Assembly: GCF_026168105.1 (NCBI RefSeq)
Contig: NZ_LBMW01000036.1
Location: 1 to 64,000 of the forward strand
DNA: 64,000 bases
Origin: Streptomyces hygroscopicus
GTDB taxonomy: Bacteria > Actinomycetota > Actinomycetes > Streptomycetales > Streptomycetaceae
Direction of reading: 5' to 3'
In this document: one piece after another, positions 34,142 to 42,157 of the stretch
Position numbering within the stretch: the first letter of the stretch is position 1
Layout of the letters: each line of letters opens with the position of its first letter
Program-made: the position numbers and the translations under genes
Notes under the pieces: model-generated
Told to the model about the DNA's origin: nothing
The model's input: only the letters and a program-made list of their open reading frames with translations
Database searches by the model: none

Positions 34142-35296
34142 ATGCGGGTGCTGTTCACCACCTGGGCCTGGCCGTCGCACCTGTACCCGCTGGTGCCGCC
34201 GGCGTGGGCGCTGCGGGCGGCCGGGCACGGGGTGCTTGTGGCGAGCCAGCCGGGACTGCTGTCGGAGATCGTCCGTACCGGCTTGCCTGCCGCCTCGGTC
34301 GGACACGATGTGGACGCCGTGGAGATGGTGCGGGGCTATCTGCTGCCTTCGGAGACCGTCCAGGGCGGCGCGGCGCCGCGGACCGGCAAGGGACCGCGGG
34401 CCATGCAGATGTTCCTGGCCCATGCCGAGTCCATGGCCGACGACCTGGTGGCGCTGGCCCGTCAATGGCGGCCGGACCTGGTGGTGTCGGAGCCCACCGC
34501 GTTCGCGGGCCCCGTCGCCGCGGCGGCCGTCGGCGTACCCTCGGCCCGCCTGCTCTACGGCACCGACCTGATGCTGCGGGCCCGGCCGCTGCTGCCGGAA
34601 CTGCTGGCGCCGCTGGCCGCCCGGTACGGCGTCACCGAGCTGGACCCCTTCGGGGTGGCCACCATCGACCCGCTGCCGGTGAGCCTGCAGGTGCCGGCCG
34701 ACTACCGCCGCCTGCCGGTGCGTTACGTCCCCTACAACGGGCCGGGCCCCCGGCCGGCTCCGCTGCCGGACCACGACCGCCCCCGGGTGTGCGTCACCTG
34801 GGGCCACACGATGGCCAAACTCGATCCGGCGCGGTTCCTGGCCGGCCAGGTGCTGGCGGCGCTGCACGGCACCGGCGTGGAGCTGGTCGCCGCTGTGTCG
34901 GCGGACCAGCGGCCGCTGCTCGGCGCGCTCCCGCCGGACGTCCGGGTTGTCGTCGACACCCCGCTGGACCATGTGCTGCCGCACTGCGACCTGGTGGTCG
35001 CGCATGGCGGCGCGGGCACCGTGCTCACCTCACTGCACCACGGCCTGCCGCTGCTGATGCTCCCGCAGCTGCCCGACCACGCCGGCCACGCCGCCCGGGT
35101 GGTGGCGGCGGGTGCCGGTGAGGTGCTGGCCCGTGACGACGCCACGCCCGAGGCAATCCGGGACGAGGTCGACCGGCTGCTCAAGGACGGCCCCGAGCGG
35201 GCGGCAGCGCGCAGGCTGCAGCAGGAGATGCACCGGCAGCCGACCCCGGCCGCGCTGGCCGCCGGGCTGGAGACCCTGGTCCGCCAGCTGTCCTAG
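34142..35296 (+). CDS. GT1-family glycosyltransferase
   Basis: A 384-residue GT-B enzyme like those for aromatic polyketides. The N-terminal acceptor domain starts MRVLFTTWAWPSHLYPLVPPAWALRAAGH. The C-terminal donor domain contains VCVTWGHTM and HCDLVVAHGGAGTVLTSLHHGLPLLMLPQ, the nucleotide-sugar binding signature of this family. It starts at the ATG behind GAGGGG; an earlier in-frame start is rejected. It is followed 28 bp later by an SDR gene. No deoxysugar biosynthesis gene is in the window, so the donor comes from elsewhere or is a primary NDP-sugar. Confidence 0.92.
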   Translation: MRVLFTTWAWPSHLYPLVPPAWALRAAGHGVLVASQPGLLSEIVRTGLPAASVGHDVDAVEMVRGYLLPSETVQGGAAPRTGKGPRAMQMFLAHAESMADDLVALARQWRPDLVVSEPTAFAGPVAAAAVGVPSARLLYGTDLMLRARPLLPELLAPLAARYGVTELDPFGVATIDPLPVSLQVPADYRRLPVRYVPYNGPGPRPAPLPDHDRPRVCVTWGHTMAKLDPARFLAGQVLAALHGTGVELVAAVSADQRPLLGALPPDVRVVVDTPLDHVLPHCDLVVAHGGAGTVLTSLHHGLPLLMLPQLPDHAGHAARVVAAGAGEVLARDDATPEAIRDEVDRLLKDGPERAAARRLQQEMHRQPTPAALAAGLETLVRQLS

Positions 35297-35324
35297 GGCA
35301 CACCCCGCCACCGAACGAGGAGCC

Positions 35325-36092
35325 ATGATGGATCTGCAGCTGAAGGGGAAGAAGGCCGTCGTCACGGGCGCCAGCCGGGGCATCGGGCTGGCCATCGCGC
35401 AGGCGCTCGCCGCCGAGGGCGCCGAGGTGTACGGCGGGGCGCGCACCGTCAGCGACGAGCTGCGCGACACCACCCCGTACACGCTGGAGGTGGACCTGGC
35501 GACCCCGCAGGGGCCCGGCCAGCTGGTGGGAAGGGCCGTCGAGGAGTTCGGCGGACTGGACATCCTGGTGAACAACGTCGGCGGGCGGACCACGGCGGCG
35601 GCCGGTTTCCTCGAGGTGTACGACGACGCCTGGGCCAGCACCTTCGAGCTGAACTTCCTCAGCGCCGTCCGGGCGATCCGGGCCGCGCTGCCGAGCCTGC
35701 TCGAGAGCAAGGGCTCGGTGGTCACCATCGGCTCGGTCAACAGCCGGCTGGCCCAGCCCCGGCTGGTGGAGTACTCGGCGGCGAAGGCTGCCCTGGCCAA
35801 TCTGAGCAAGTCGCTCTCGGAGGAGTTCGGGCCGCGCGGCGTACGGTTCAGCACCGTGTCGCCCGGACCGGTGCTCACCGGCACCTGGACCAACCCCGAG
35901 CTGGCGGCGCGACGGGGGATGTCGGTTGAGCAACTGGTGGCGGCGGTACCGGCGTTCACCGGCCTGTCCACCGGAAAGATCATCGACCCGGGTGAGGTGG
36001 CGGCGGTTGTTCTGCTGCTGGCGTCCGGGCGGCTGCCCAGCGCCACCGGCAGCGACTGGGTGATCGACGCCGGCATGCTCAAGTCGCTGTGA
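35325..36092 (+). CDS. SDR-family oxidoreductase
   Basis: A 255-residue classical SDR: TGASRGIGLA near residue 14, NNVGG, Ser in TIGSVNSRL and YSAAK as catalytic residues, and DWVIDAGMLKSL at the end. GAGGAG lies upstream of the ATG pair at 35325/35328. It is probably co-transcribed with the glycosyltransferase. The changed C-terminus compared with FabG (WVIDAG for GVDGG) fits a tailoring ketoreductase rather than a fatty-acid enzyme. Substrate unknown. Confidence 0.9.
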   Translation: MMDLQLKGKKAVVTGASRGIGLAIAQALAAEGAEVYGGARTVSDELRDTTPYTLEVDLATPQGPGQLVGRAVEEFGGLDILVNNVGGRTTAAAGFLEVYDDAWASTFELNFLSAVRAIRAALPSLLESKGSVVTIGSVNSRLAQPRLVEYSAAKAALANLSKSLSEEFGPRGVRFSTVSPGPVLTGTWTNPELAARRGMSVEQLVAAVPAFTGLSTGKIIDPGEVAAVVLLLASGRLPSATGSDWVIDAGMLKSL

Positions 36093-36116
36093 CCACCGCG
36101 CTGCGCTCGGGTCCGG

Positions 36117-36156
36117 GTCGAGGACAGGTCGACCGCCGTTCAAGGCGCGCTCCATC
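36117..36156 (+). promoter_or_regulatory. SARP-like array of 11-bp repeats
   Basis: GTCGAGG (36117), GTCGACC (36128), TTCAAGG (36139) and CTCCATC (36150) follow an exact 11-bp period. A -10-like GACGAT near 36168 lies a suitable distance downstream. The array faces the empty stretch before the FAD monooxygenase at 36925. Confidence 0.65.
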
Positions 36157-36924
36157 CGGGCCGGGGACGATGGCGAAGGGCTCGCCCCGCCGCACGCCGC
36201 TCGCCGGCTCGGCGGCGGAGGTTCTCAACAGAGGGAACGGTCATGCAGACACCTGTGGAGCAGAGCACGGCGGCCGACCGGCCGCGCGGCCTCCCGCACC
36301 ACCGTGGGGCGGGTTACGGGGCCGGCCCGGCGAACATGATGCTCCCGGCTCTCGGGGAGGCTCCCGTCCCTGGCGGCTTCGTCCCGCACGAGCGGCGCGA
36401 GGGGCCAGTCCGGCACCCGGCCGTCCGCTACGGAACGGGTCGCTCGTGCCGCGGTGCCACCGGGACAGGGGCGGCCGGGAGCGGCACGCGGCGCGCCGTG
36501 CGGTTCCGGCCACTGGCCGCAAGGCGGCTTTGCCGCCCCTGTCGCCCGCCGTCCGGGAACTCGTCGACCGGGAGGCGTGGGGGGAACCGTCGGTGGAGTC
36601 GTACTGCTCCCTGCGCCGGAAGCACGGCCAGGTCCGCCGGATGTTCGTGCACAACCGCAGCAGGACGGGCCACGGCCTGGCAGCCCTCGGTCCGAGCCTG
36701 CCCGCCGTGCGTGGGCCGGTCATTCTCAACTCCCTGCCCGACCGGCAGGTTTGCGCCATTCATGAGGAACAGGTCGGTACGGCTCTGGGCCTGGCCCCGG
36801 TCTGTGCTAACCTCCCGGATAGGTCGCGTTATATCGCGTCATTGCGTGAAGGGTGGGTGCGGCCTGCACCGCCCACGGCACACAGCAACCCGAGCACTGG
36901 ACGGACCAGGGGGTCACCGCAGTC
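36157..36924. other. 768-bp leader stretch without a recognised gene
   Basis: It begins behind a SARP-like array. An ATG at 36243 with GAGGGAA upstream opens about 260 codons, but the frame runs into the next gene and shows no family motif. Another frame reads VRELVDREAWGEPSVESY with SLRRKHGQVRRMFVHN, which looks protein-like but is not one I know. It could be a broken gene, a long leader or a novel small gene. The last 100 bp, AT-richer (GTTATATCGCGTCATTG), may hold a promoter for 36925. Confidence 0.4.
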
Positions 36925-38274
36925 ATGGCCACTACACCGCTGCACGTCATCATCATCGGAGCCGGCACCGGCGGTATGTGCCTGGCGCACGGCCTGAAGC
37001 GGGCCGGGATCAGCGTCGCGGTCTATGAGCGCGACCGCACCCGGACCGCGGGTCTGCACGGATACCGGGTGGGCATCGACCCGCACGGCAGCCGCGCGCT
37101 GAAGGCATGCCTGCCGCCCGACCTGTACGAGACCTTCGTGGCCACCTGCGCCCGGGACCCGAAGTACTTCGTCTTCCTGGACGAGCACCTCAAGCCGACC
37201 ATCACCATCCCTCTGCGCGAGGGCCTGGACGAGGTCGACAGCGAGAAGTCGGTGAGCCGGATGACGCTCCGGCAGGTGCTGTTCACCGGCATGGAGGACC
37301 ACATCCACTTCGGCAAGACGTTCACCCACTACGAACGTCGCGAGGACGGCAAGGTCACCGCCTTCTTCGAGGACGGCAGTTCCGCGGTTGGCGACGTGCT
37401 GGTCGCTGCTGACGGGGCCAACTCCCGGGTGCGCAAGCAGTATCTGCCGCACGCCCAGGTCGAGGACGCCAGGATCATCTCCATCACGGCCAAGGTCCCG
37501 CTCACCGAGGAGAGCAAGGCACTGCTGCCCAAGGGCCTCTTCCCCGGCATCGGACTGGTCGTCGCGCCCAAGGGCTACAGCTGCATCCTGCACTGGATGG
37601 AGTTCCCCTGGGACCGCGAGGGCGGACTGAAGAACAACATCGGCGGCAACGACGCCGACCTGCTCGCCAACTGGCCCGGCCTGCTCTTCGACAACACCCG
37701 GGACTACATCAACTGGGGCTTCTGGGCCTCCACCGACAAGTTCCCCGCCGATGTGATGCAGCGCGGCGGCAAGGAGCTCATCCAGCTGGCCCTGGAGATG
37801 ACCCCCAACTGGAGTCCCGAGCTGCGCAAGCTCTTCTCCATGGGTGACCCCACCACCTGCTTCCCGATCAACATCCGCACCTCTGTGCCGATCGAGCCCT
37901 GGCCCAGCAGCAACATCACCCTGCTGGGCGACGCGATCCACACCATGACGCCGGGTCAGGGCGTCGGAGCCAACACCGCGCTCCGGGACGCCCACGCGAT
38001 TGTCCGCGCCCTGACCGCCGTCCGCGACGGCCACAAGCCTCTGGTGCAGGCAATCCACGACTACGAGGGCAAGATGATCGACTACGGCTTCAAGGCCGTC
38101 CTCGAGTCAAAGAAGCAGACAAGCGGCGACCAGCCCATCCACAAGCCCTACGTCGGCCGGCTGGCGCTCGCCGGCATGCGCGGCTACCTGCGGCTGGCCG
38201 ACCGCGTGCCGGCGATGAAGCGCAAGATGGCCGACGACATCTACCGCTACCGCGGTGGTGAGGACGAGGACTGA
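36925..38274 (+). CDS. FAD-dependent monooxygenase
   Basis: A 449-residue class A flavoprotein. HVIIIGAGTGGMCLAHGLKRAG binds FAD, LVAADGANSRVRKQYLP is the DG motif and ITLLGDAIHTMTPGQGVGANTALRDA is the GD motif. It lacks the C-terminal thioredoxin-like domain of the PgaE-type enzyme at 1081, so the two belong to different subfamilies (this one nearer to squalene/salicylate-type single-component hydroxylases). It probably hydroxylates or epoxidises a late intermediate. No ribosome site is strong before the ATG at 36925. A bulged hairpin terminator follows directly. Confidence 0.88.
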   Translation: MATTPLHVIIIGAGTGGMCLAHGLKRAGISVAVYERDRTRTAGLHGYRVGIDPHGSRALKACLPPDLYETFVATCARDPKYFVFLDEHLKPTITIPLREGLDEVDSEKSVSRMTLRQVLFTGMEDHIHFGKTFTHYERREDGKVTAFFEDGSSAVGDVLVAADGANSRVRKQYLPHAQVEDARIISITAKVPLTEESKALLPKGLFPGIGLVVAPKGYSCILHWMEFPWDREGGLKNNIGGNDADLLANWPGLLFDNTRDYINWGFWASTDKFPADVMQRGGKELIQLALEMTPNWSPELRKLFSMGDPTTCFPINIRTSVPIEPWPSSNITLLGDAIHTMTPGQGVGANTALRDAHAIVRALTAVRDGHKPLVQAIHDYEGKMIDYGFKAVLESKKQTSGDQPIHKPYVGRLALAGMRGYLRLADRVPAMKRKMADDIYRYRGGEDED

Positions 38275-38294
38275 CGCCGGGCGTCCGTTCCCCA

Positions 38295-38341
38295 GGGCCG
38301 CCGCTGTGCCGCCGCGCTCCGATGCGGCGGCACAGCGGCCC
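38295..38341. terminator. Hairpin terminator
   Basis: GGGCCG...CTGTGCCGCCGC (38295-38315) pairs with GCGGCGGCACAGCGGCCC (38324-38341) with a 3-base bulge. It lies 21 bp after the monooxygenase stop. Confidence 0.8.
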
Positions 38342-38369
38342 ATCCACCAGTGCACAGGAGAGCCGTCCC

Positions 38370-38927
38370 ATGGACCTGGGACTCACCGGCAAGCGCGTCG
38401 CGATCTCCGGCGCCACCCGGGGCATCGGCCGGGCCACCGCCACTGCCTTCGTCGACGAAGGCGCCCGGGCCGCCATCACCTGCCACTCGGACGCCCAAGC
38501 GGCCGCCAGGGCCGTCGCCGACCTCGGCAGCGCGGAGCGGGCCCTGGCTGTCCCGCTCGCCCCGGGCGAGCCCGCCTCCATCGAGGCTGCGGTGCGTACC
38601 GTGGAGGGGACCTGGGGCGGCGTCGACGTCGTCGTGGCCAACGCCAGTCGTTCCTCCGGGTCGACCCAGGCCAGCTGCCGCCGTTCCAGGACCTGCCGAC
38701 AGACCAGTGGTCCCGCTCCTCAGGGACAACGTCGATGGCCACATGCTCACCGTGCGCGCCGCGCCCGGCGGTATGCGCAAGCGCGGCTGGGGCCGGATCG
38801 CGCTGCTGTCGTCCGTCACCGCCGACCTTGCTCGCCCGGCTCCGAGATCTACGGCGCCGCCAAGCCGGCCCTTCACGGCTTCTTCAATGTGAACGGCGAG
38901 GTCGTGCACACGGCCGGCGGGCGCTGA
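38370..38927 (+). pseudogene. Frameshifted SDR oxidoreductase
   Basis: A normal SDR start (MDLGLTGKRVAISGATRGIGRA after an AGGAGAG site) reads to VVVANAS near 38648. The expected continuation is then spread over other frames: LPPFQDLPTDQWS, then LLRDNVDGHMLTVRAA with GMRKRGWGRIALLSSVTADLARP, then back to GSEIYGAAKPALHGF. The catalytic Tyr-Lys block (IYGAAK) follows at least three frameshifts, and the C-terminal cofactor loop is absent. This is a recently dead reductase, since each piece still reads cleanly. Confidence 0.88.
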
Positions 38928-39081
38928 CCCCTCCGGCACCCCTGATCGCCCGGTTCCGCATCCGCGGGCCGGGCGACGGTGCTGAGGGCCATCCGGCACC
39001 GGCGCCGACCGGAGTCGCCGACCGCTACCGCCCCCGGTTCGGGTGCGTGACCGGCGGCCGGCTCCTCGGGCGTACCGCACA

Positions 39082-39122
39082 AGCCCGGACCCCGGCGGCG
39101 GTTGGCAGCCGGGGTCCGGGCT
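39082..39122. terminator. Perfect hairpin terminator
   Basis: AGCCCGGACCCCGGC (39082-39096) pairs perfectly with GCCGGGGTCCGGGCT (39108-39122). It sits between the dead SDR and the IS5 scrap. Confidence 0.8.
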
Positions 39123-39137
39123 CAGTGGCGATGGCAC

Positions 39138-39280
39138 GGTCGCCCGTACCCGAGTGATCTGTCCGATGCCCGCTGGGAGTTGACCGAGCCGGTGCCGGCC
39201 GCTCGGCGGGCGGAGCGACGGCGGCACGCCCTGGACATCGGCCGCCCGCCCGAGCACGACCTGCGCGTGTTCATGAAACG
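39138..39280 (+). mobile_element. IS5-family transposase N-terminal scrap
   Basis: RPYPSDLSDARWELTEPVPAARRAE and GRPPEHDLRVF match the start of Streptomyces IS5-type transposases (YPSDLSDA-W-L-EP...GRPP-HDLR). Fewer than 50 codons remain, with an internal deletion between the two blocks. No inverted repeats or DDE core were found. It is the second IS scar of the window and lies directly downstream of the RiPP cyclodehydratase gene. Confidence 0.8.
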
Positions 39281-39327
39281 ACCTCCTGACCATCGGCGTC
39301 CCGACGAGGCCGGGGGCCGGACCGAGG

Positions 39328-41601
39328 TCATGCGAACAGAGGAAGGGGATTCAGATCCTCGTAGCGGACCGGCCTCTCCCGCAGCCCGAGCCGCACCGGA
39401 ACCTCGTACAGTCTTCCGGGCGCAAAGCGTGCCCAGAAGTGCCGCAGTCCGGGCACCACGACTTTGACCACGGGCAGGCCCGCGTCCGGCCTGGTCTGGT
39501 CGAGGACGAGCAGTTCCATGCCGTGCCGGGCCAGCAGCGAGGACGCCTCCCCCACGTCCTCGAGCAGGTCGGTGCGAGCAAAGTGACGGAATTGCCCGGG
39601 AGTTCGGGCGGTTTCGCCCGGATCCGGCAGCAGATACGGCTGGTTGTGCACCGTCGCCCTGGTCCACCAGGCCAGGATGTCCGGATCGTCCACCTGATAG
39701 CCCCCCTTGCCGTCGGTGTGGGGGAGCAGCTGTCCCATCTCGGTGACCGCCCGCCGCAGCGCCAGTCGAGGATCGAAGTGCGCCCCGAAGCCGAAGGCGA
39801 TCTCCTCGGACGGCCCGTCGGTGCGCCGGGAGAGTGCCACCACCACCGGGATGCCGAGGTCCGAGGTGAGGTCCAGTGCCCACAGCTCGCGGCCGAGCCG
39901 CGCGTAGGTCCCCCGCAGTCCGGCGAGCCAGGGTTCGTCGAAGGTGTCCAGGTCGAGTGCCGGATACCGGGTGCAGTTGTACCACCACAGGGCGACGGCG
40001 TCCCGCTCCACCAGTTCCAGGAAGCCCTGGACCACCGCGTCCTCCAGGCTGCTGCCGGCGGCGTTGCCGTTGGAGTCGGCGCGCGGCAGTCCGGGGGGCG
40101 GAGGACAGCTGAAGTAGAGCATCGAGGTGGGCAGCAGACGCTGTCTGCCCGTGGTGAGGGAGTGCACCGGGGTCCAGTCCACCGCGCGGCGCGGATCGAA
40201 GGGCGCGCACACCCAGTGGAAGGCCGAGTGACCGGCGTTCCAGCGGTCGCGGTCGAGGAACTGCCGCTCGTGGAAGAGCTGGCAGGCGTTGGGGTGGACG
40301 GCCGTGTCGCCCAGTTCCTCCAGCGAGGCGCGGATGACCGGTTCGTCGCCCTGCCGGGTCGCGGAGAAGCGTTCCACCGCCTCGCAGAGCGCGCTCACCT
40401 CCGCCTCTTCCGCGGTCACCCCCTTGCCGCCGCTCAGCCGTCTGAGCCCGCCGCGCACCTCGGCCAGGGTGTGGCCCGCCAGCGCCAGATTATGGCCGGA
40501 CAGTCGGCTGTTGATGCCCTCGGGGGCGTGCGGATCAGGCGTGATCCCCGCGACAATGCCGGTCACGGAGTCGGCCAAATGGCCGTAGAGTTCGAGTACC
40601 TGACGTGGTGTCATTAATCTGTGGTTGGCTCCGGTGCCCGTCGCCTTCGGCCGGGACACCAGCCGTGGGGGCCGCTCGACCTGCCGGGCGACCAGCGAAG
40701 GGTCCCCGCACTCCGGGCACTGCGGACGGCGGGTGACCGGGTGGTGCCCGGACCTCAGGGTGCAGGTGTCCAGCGTGTACACGCAGCGCTGGTTGTCGTG
40801 CCGCACCCCCGCGATCCACTTGGCCGCCTCCAGCACGGCCGCCTGCAGACCCAGCGCCCGCCCCGCGGCCAGCGACGCCTCCGGCACGCTGAGCGGCGCC
40901 GCCGCTCCCACGGCCCGGCACACCGCCTCCTCCGCTGCGCGGTGCGCGCGCAGCCGGTGCGTCAGACACGACCAGCAGGGCCCGTCGCCCGGTGTGAACA
41001 CCGGACCCAGCCAGGTCTCCGCGCCGCGGGGCTTGGCCAGCAACCAGGGGCGCCCGGCCGCCCGCATCCGCTGTTCGATCTCGGCGAGTTCGGGTGCGAT
41101 GTAGTCGTCGCACAGCACCAGCGCCAACCCTGCACCGGTTGCGTCTTCGCTGACGACGACCGTGAGTCCCACGGTCCGGCAGGCATCGATGGCGGCGGCC
41201 GGGTCGCCCTGCCCCACGACCACCAACTCGACCGGGGTACGGGCGATGCTGGCGGTGGCGGCGGCGGCGTCGCCGAGCAGATCCCAGTAGGCCCGGGAGG
41301 CCGCGTCCGCCGTGTCGTGCACGCTCGGCTCCTGGTAGCCGATGAGGTTGGCCCTGGCCAGCTCTCCCACGAGTCGCCCTGCCTCCGAGACAGGCATCCG
41401 GACGGCCGCCTCGCGCAGCAGGCGGGGCAGGGTCCGGGAGCCGTCCAGGAGGGGGGCGAGGGCCGTGACGTGCGGTCCGCGCAGGACCGTCACGTCACGG
41501 CCGGAGAGCAGGCAGACGGCGGCGTCGCCGATCGCCTGGACCCTCAGATGGTGCTTGAACCCCACCGTCGGGGCTCCAGGAGCTGCAGTCCCGCTCAGCA
41601 T
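39328..41601 (-). CDS. Fused E1-like/YcaO azoline cyclodehydratase (TOMM)
   Basis: About 757 residues. Residues ~1-325 form the ocin-ThiF-like partner domain: a winged leader-binding part, then Zn cysteines C209/C212 (GPCWSC) and C295/C298 (PQCPEC). Residues ~330-757 form the YcaO domain, with the ATP-binding ALCEAVERFSA, NAAGSSLEDAVVQGFLELVERDA and RRAVTEMGQ motifs. The C-terminus is NPLPLFA, related to the PxPxP tails of active YcaO proteins. It turns Cys/Ser/Thr of a precursor into azolines using ATP. Leu329 is a TTA codon (40615-40617), hence possibly bldA-dependent. The start overlaps the precursor gene by 7 bp. No SagB-type dehydrogenase is nearby. Confidence 0.9.
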   Translation of the reverse strand: MLSGTAAPGAPTVGFKHHLRVQAIGDAAVCLLSGRDVTVLRGPHVTALAPLLDGSRTLPRLLREAAVRMPVSEAGRLVGELARANLIGYQEPSVHDTADAASRAYWDLLGDAAAATASIARTPVELVVVGQGDPAAAIDACRTVGLTVVVSEDATGAGLALVLCDDYIAPELAEIEQRMRAAGRPWLLAKPRGAETWLGPVFTPGDGPCWSCLTHRLRAHRAAEEAVCRAVGAAAPLSVPEASLAAGRALGLQAAVLEAAKWIAGVRHDNQRCVYTLDTCTLRSGHHPVTRRPQCPECGDPSLVARQVERPPRLVSRPKATGTGANHRLMTPRQVLELYGHLADSVTGIVAGITPDPHAPEGINSRLSGHNLALAGHTLAEVRGGLRRLSGGKGVTAEEAEVSALCEAVERFSATRQGDEPVIRASLEELGDTAVHPNACQLFHERQFLDRDRWNAGHSAFHWVCAPFDPRRAVDWTPVHSLTTGRQRLLPTSMLYFSCPPPPGLPRADSNGNAAGSSLEDAVVQGFLELVERDAVALWWYNCTRYPALDLDTFDEPWLAGLRGTYARLGRELWALDLTSDLGIPVVVALSRRTDGPSEEIAFGFGAHFDPRLALRRAVTEMGQLLPHTDGKGGYQVDDPDILAWWTRATVHNQPYLLPDPGETARTPGQFRHFARTDLLEDVGEASSLLARHGMELLVLDQTRPDAGLPVVKVVVPGLRHFWARFAPGRLYEVPVRLGLRERPVRYEDLNPLPLFA

Positions 41602-41891
41602 CGCCCAGCCGCAGCCGCGACCGGTTCCTCGGGGCTCGCGATGCACCAGGTGGGAATGGCCAACGAGTCCGTCGCCGGGCGGCTCAGGTCCTCGATGACC
41701 ACGATCTTGCCGACGGGCGCCGACGGAACGGGCGACACTCCGAACTCGGCCAGGACGGTCGCCGGGCTGGTGTCGAGTCGCCGGGCCAGGTCCGGCTCCA
41801 GGCCGGAACGCGCGGCGAGTTCTGCGAAGCGGAGTTCTTCGTCGGTGAGGTCGACAGCGACGGGCACCGGACGTGCGCTGATGGTGTCCAT
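41595..41891 (-). CDS. RiPP precursor with nitrile-hydratase-like leader
   Basis: A 98-residue peptide. DEELRFAELAARSGLEPDLARRL, then SPATVLAEFGV and GKIVVIEDL (residues ~18-69) follow the nitrile-hydratase-alpha-like leader (NHLP) pattern. The C-terminal ~20 residues (IPTWCIASPEEP, then VAAAAGRC) hold Thr81, Cys83, Ser86 and Cys98 as candidates for azoline formation. AGGGGG lies 8 bases upstream of the ATG, and TATTAG is a possible -10. It overlaps the cyclodehydratase gene, its obvious partner. No GG cleavage site is visible; the core boundary is uncertain. Confidence 0.8.
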   Translation of the reverse strand: MDTISARPVPVAVDLTDEELRFAELAARSGLEPDLARRLDTSPATVLAEFGVSPVPSAPVGKIVVIEDLSRPATDSLAIPTWCIASPEEPVAAAAGRC

Positions 41892-41920
41892 GATCAGGCC
41901 CCCTAATACGGTTCAGACTC

Positions 41921-41949
41921 GCGTTCGGCAGTCGAGCGGGTGCTCGATG
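41921..41949. promoter_or_regulatory. SARP-like array between RiPP precursor and SARP gene
   Basis: GCGTTCG (41921), TCGAGCG (41932) and CTCGATG (41943) follow an exact 11-bp period. They lie upstream of the minus-strand precursor gene (-10-like TATTAG about 15 bp away) in the 266-bp region divergent to the SARP gene. Confidence 0.7.
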
Positions 41950-42157
41950 GCTTGTTGGCTGCGTGAGATTCTGAGCGCGCTTCGGCGTGACGAGGGAGTG
42001 CGGCCTTCACAGGGTGACCGTGAAATTTTCATGATTGCGTTCGTGCGTTGCTCACTGGGCGGCCGGCCGCCCCGGGTGTGAATCTGATCGGCATGCTCCG
42101 GGTGAACGTTCCCCGGTCTGGGTCCGTGGGATGCGACTCGAAAGGGGAGAGCACGCA

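Noticed and set aside
33572..35005. Very long minus-strand extension upstream of the MFS transporter
   Set aside because: It is antisense to the well-supported glycosyltransferase and has no protein motif. The transporter starts cleanly at 33571, coupled to its neighbour.
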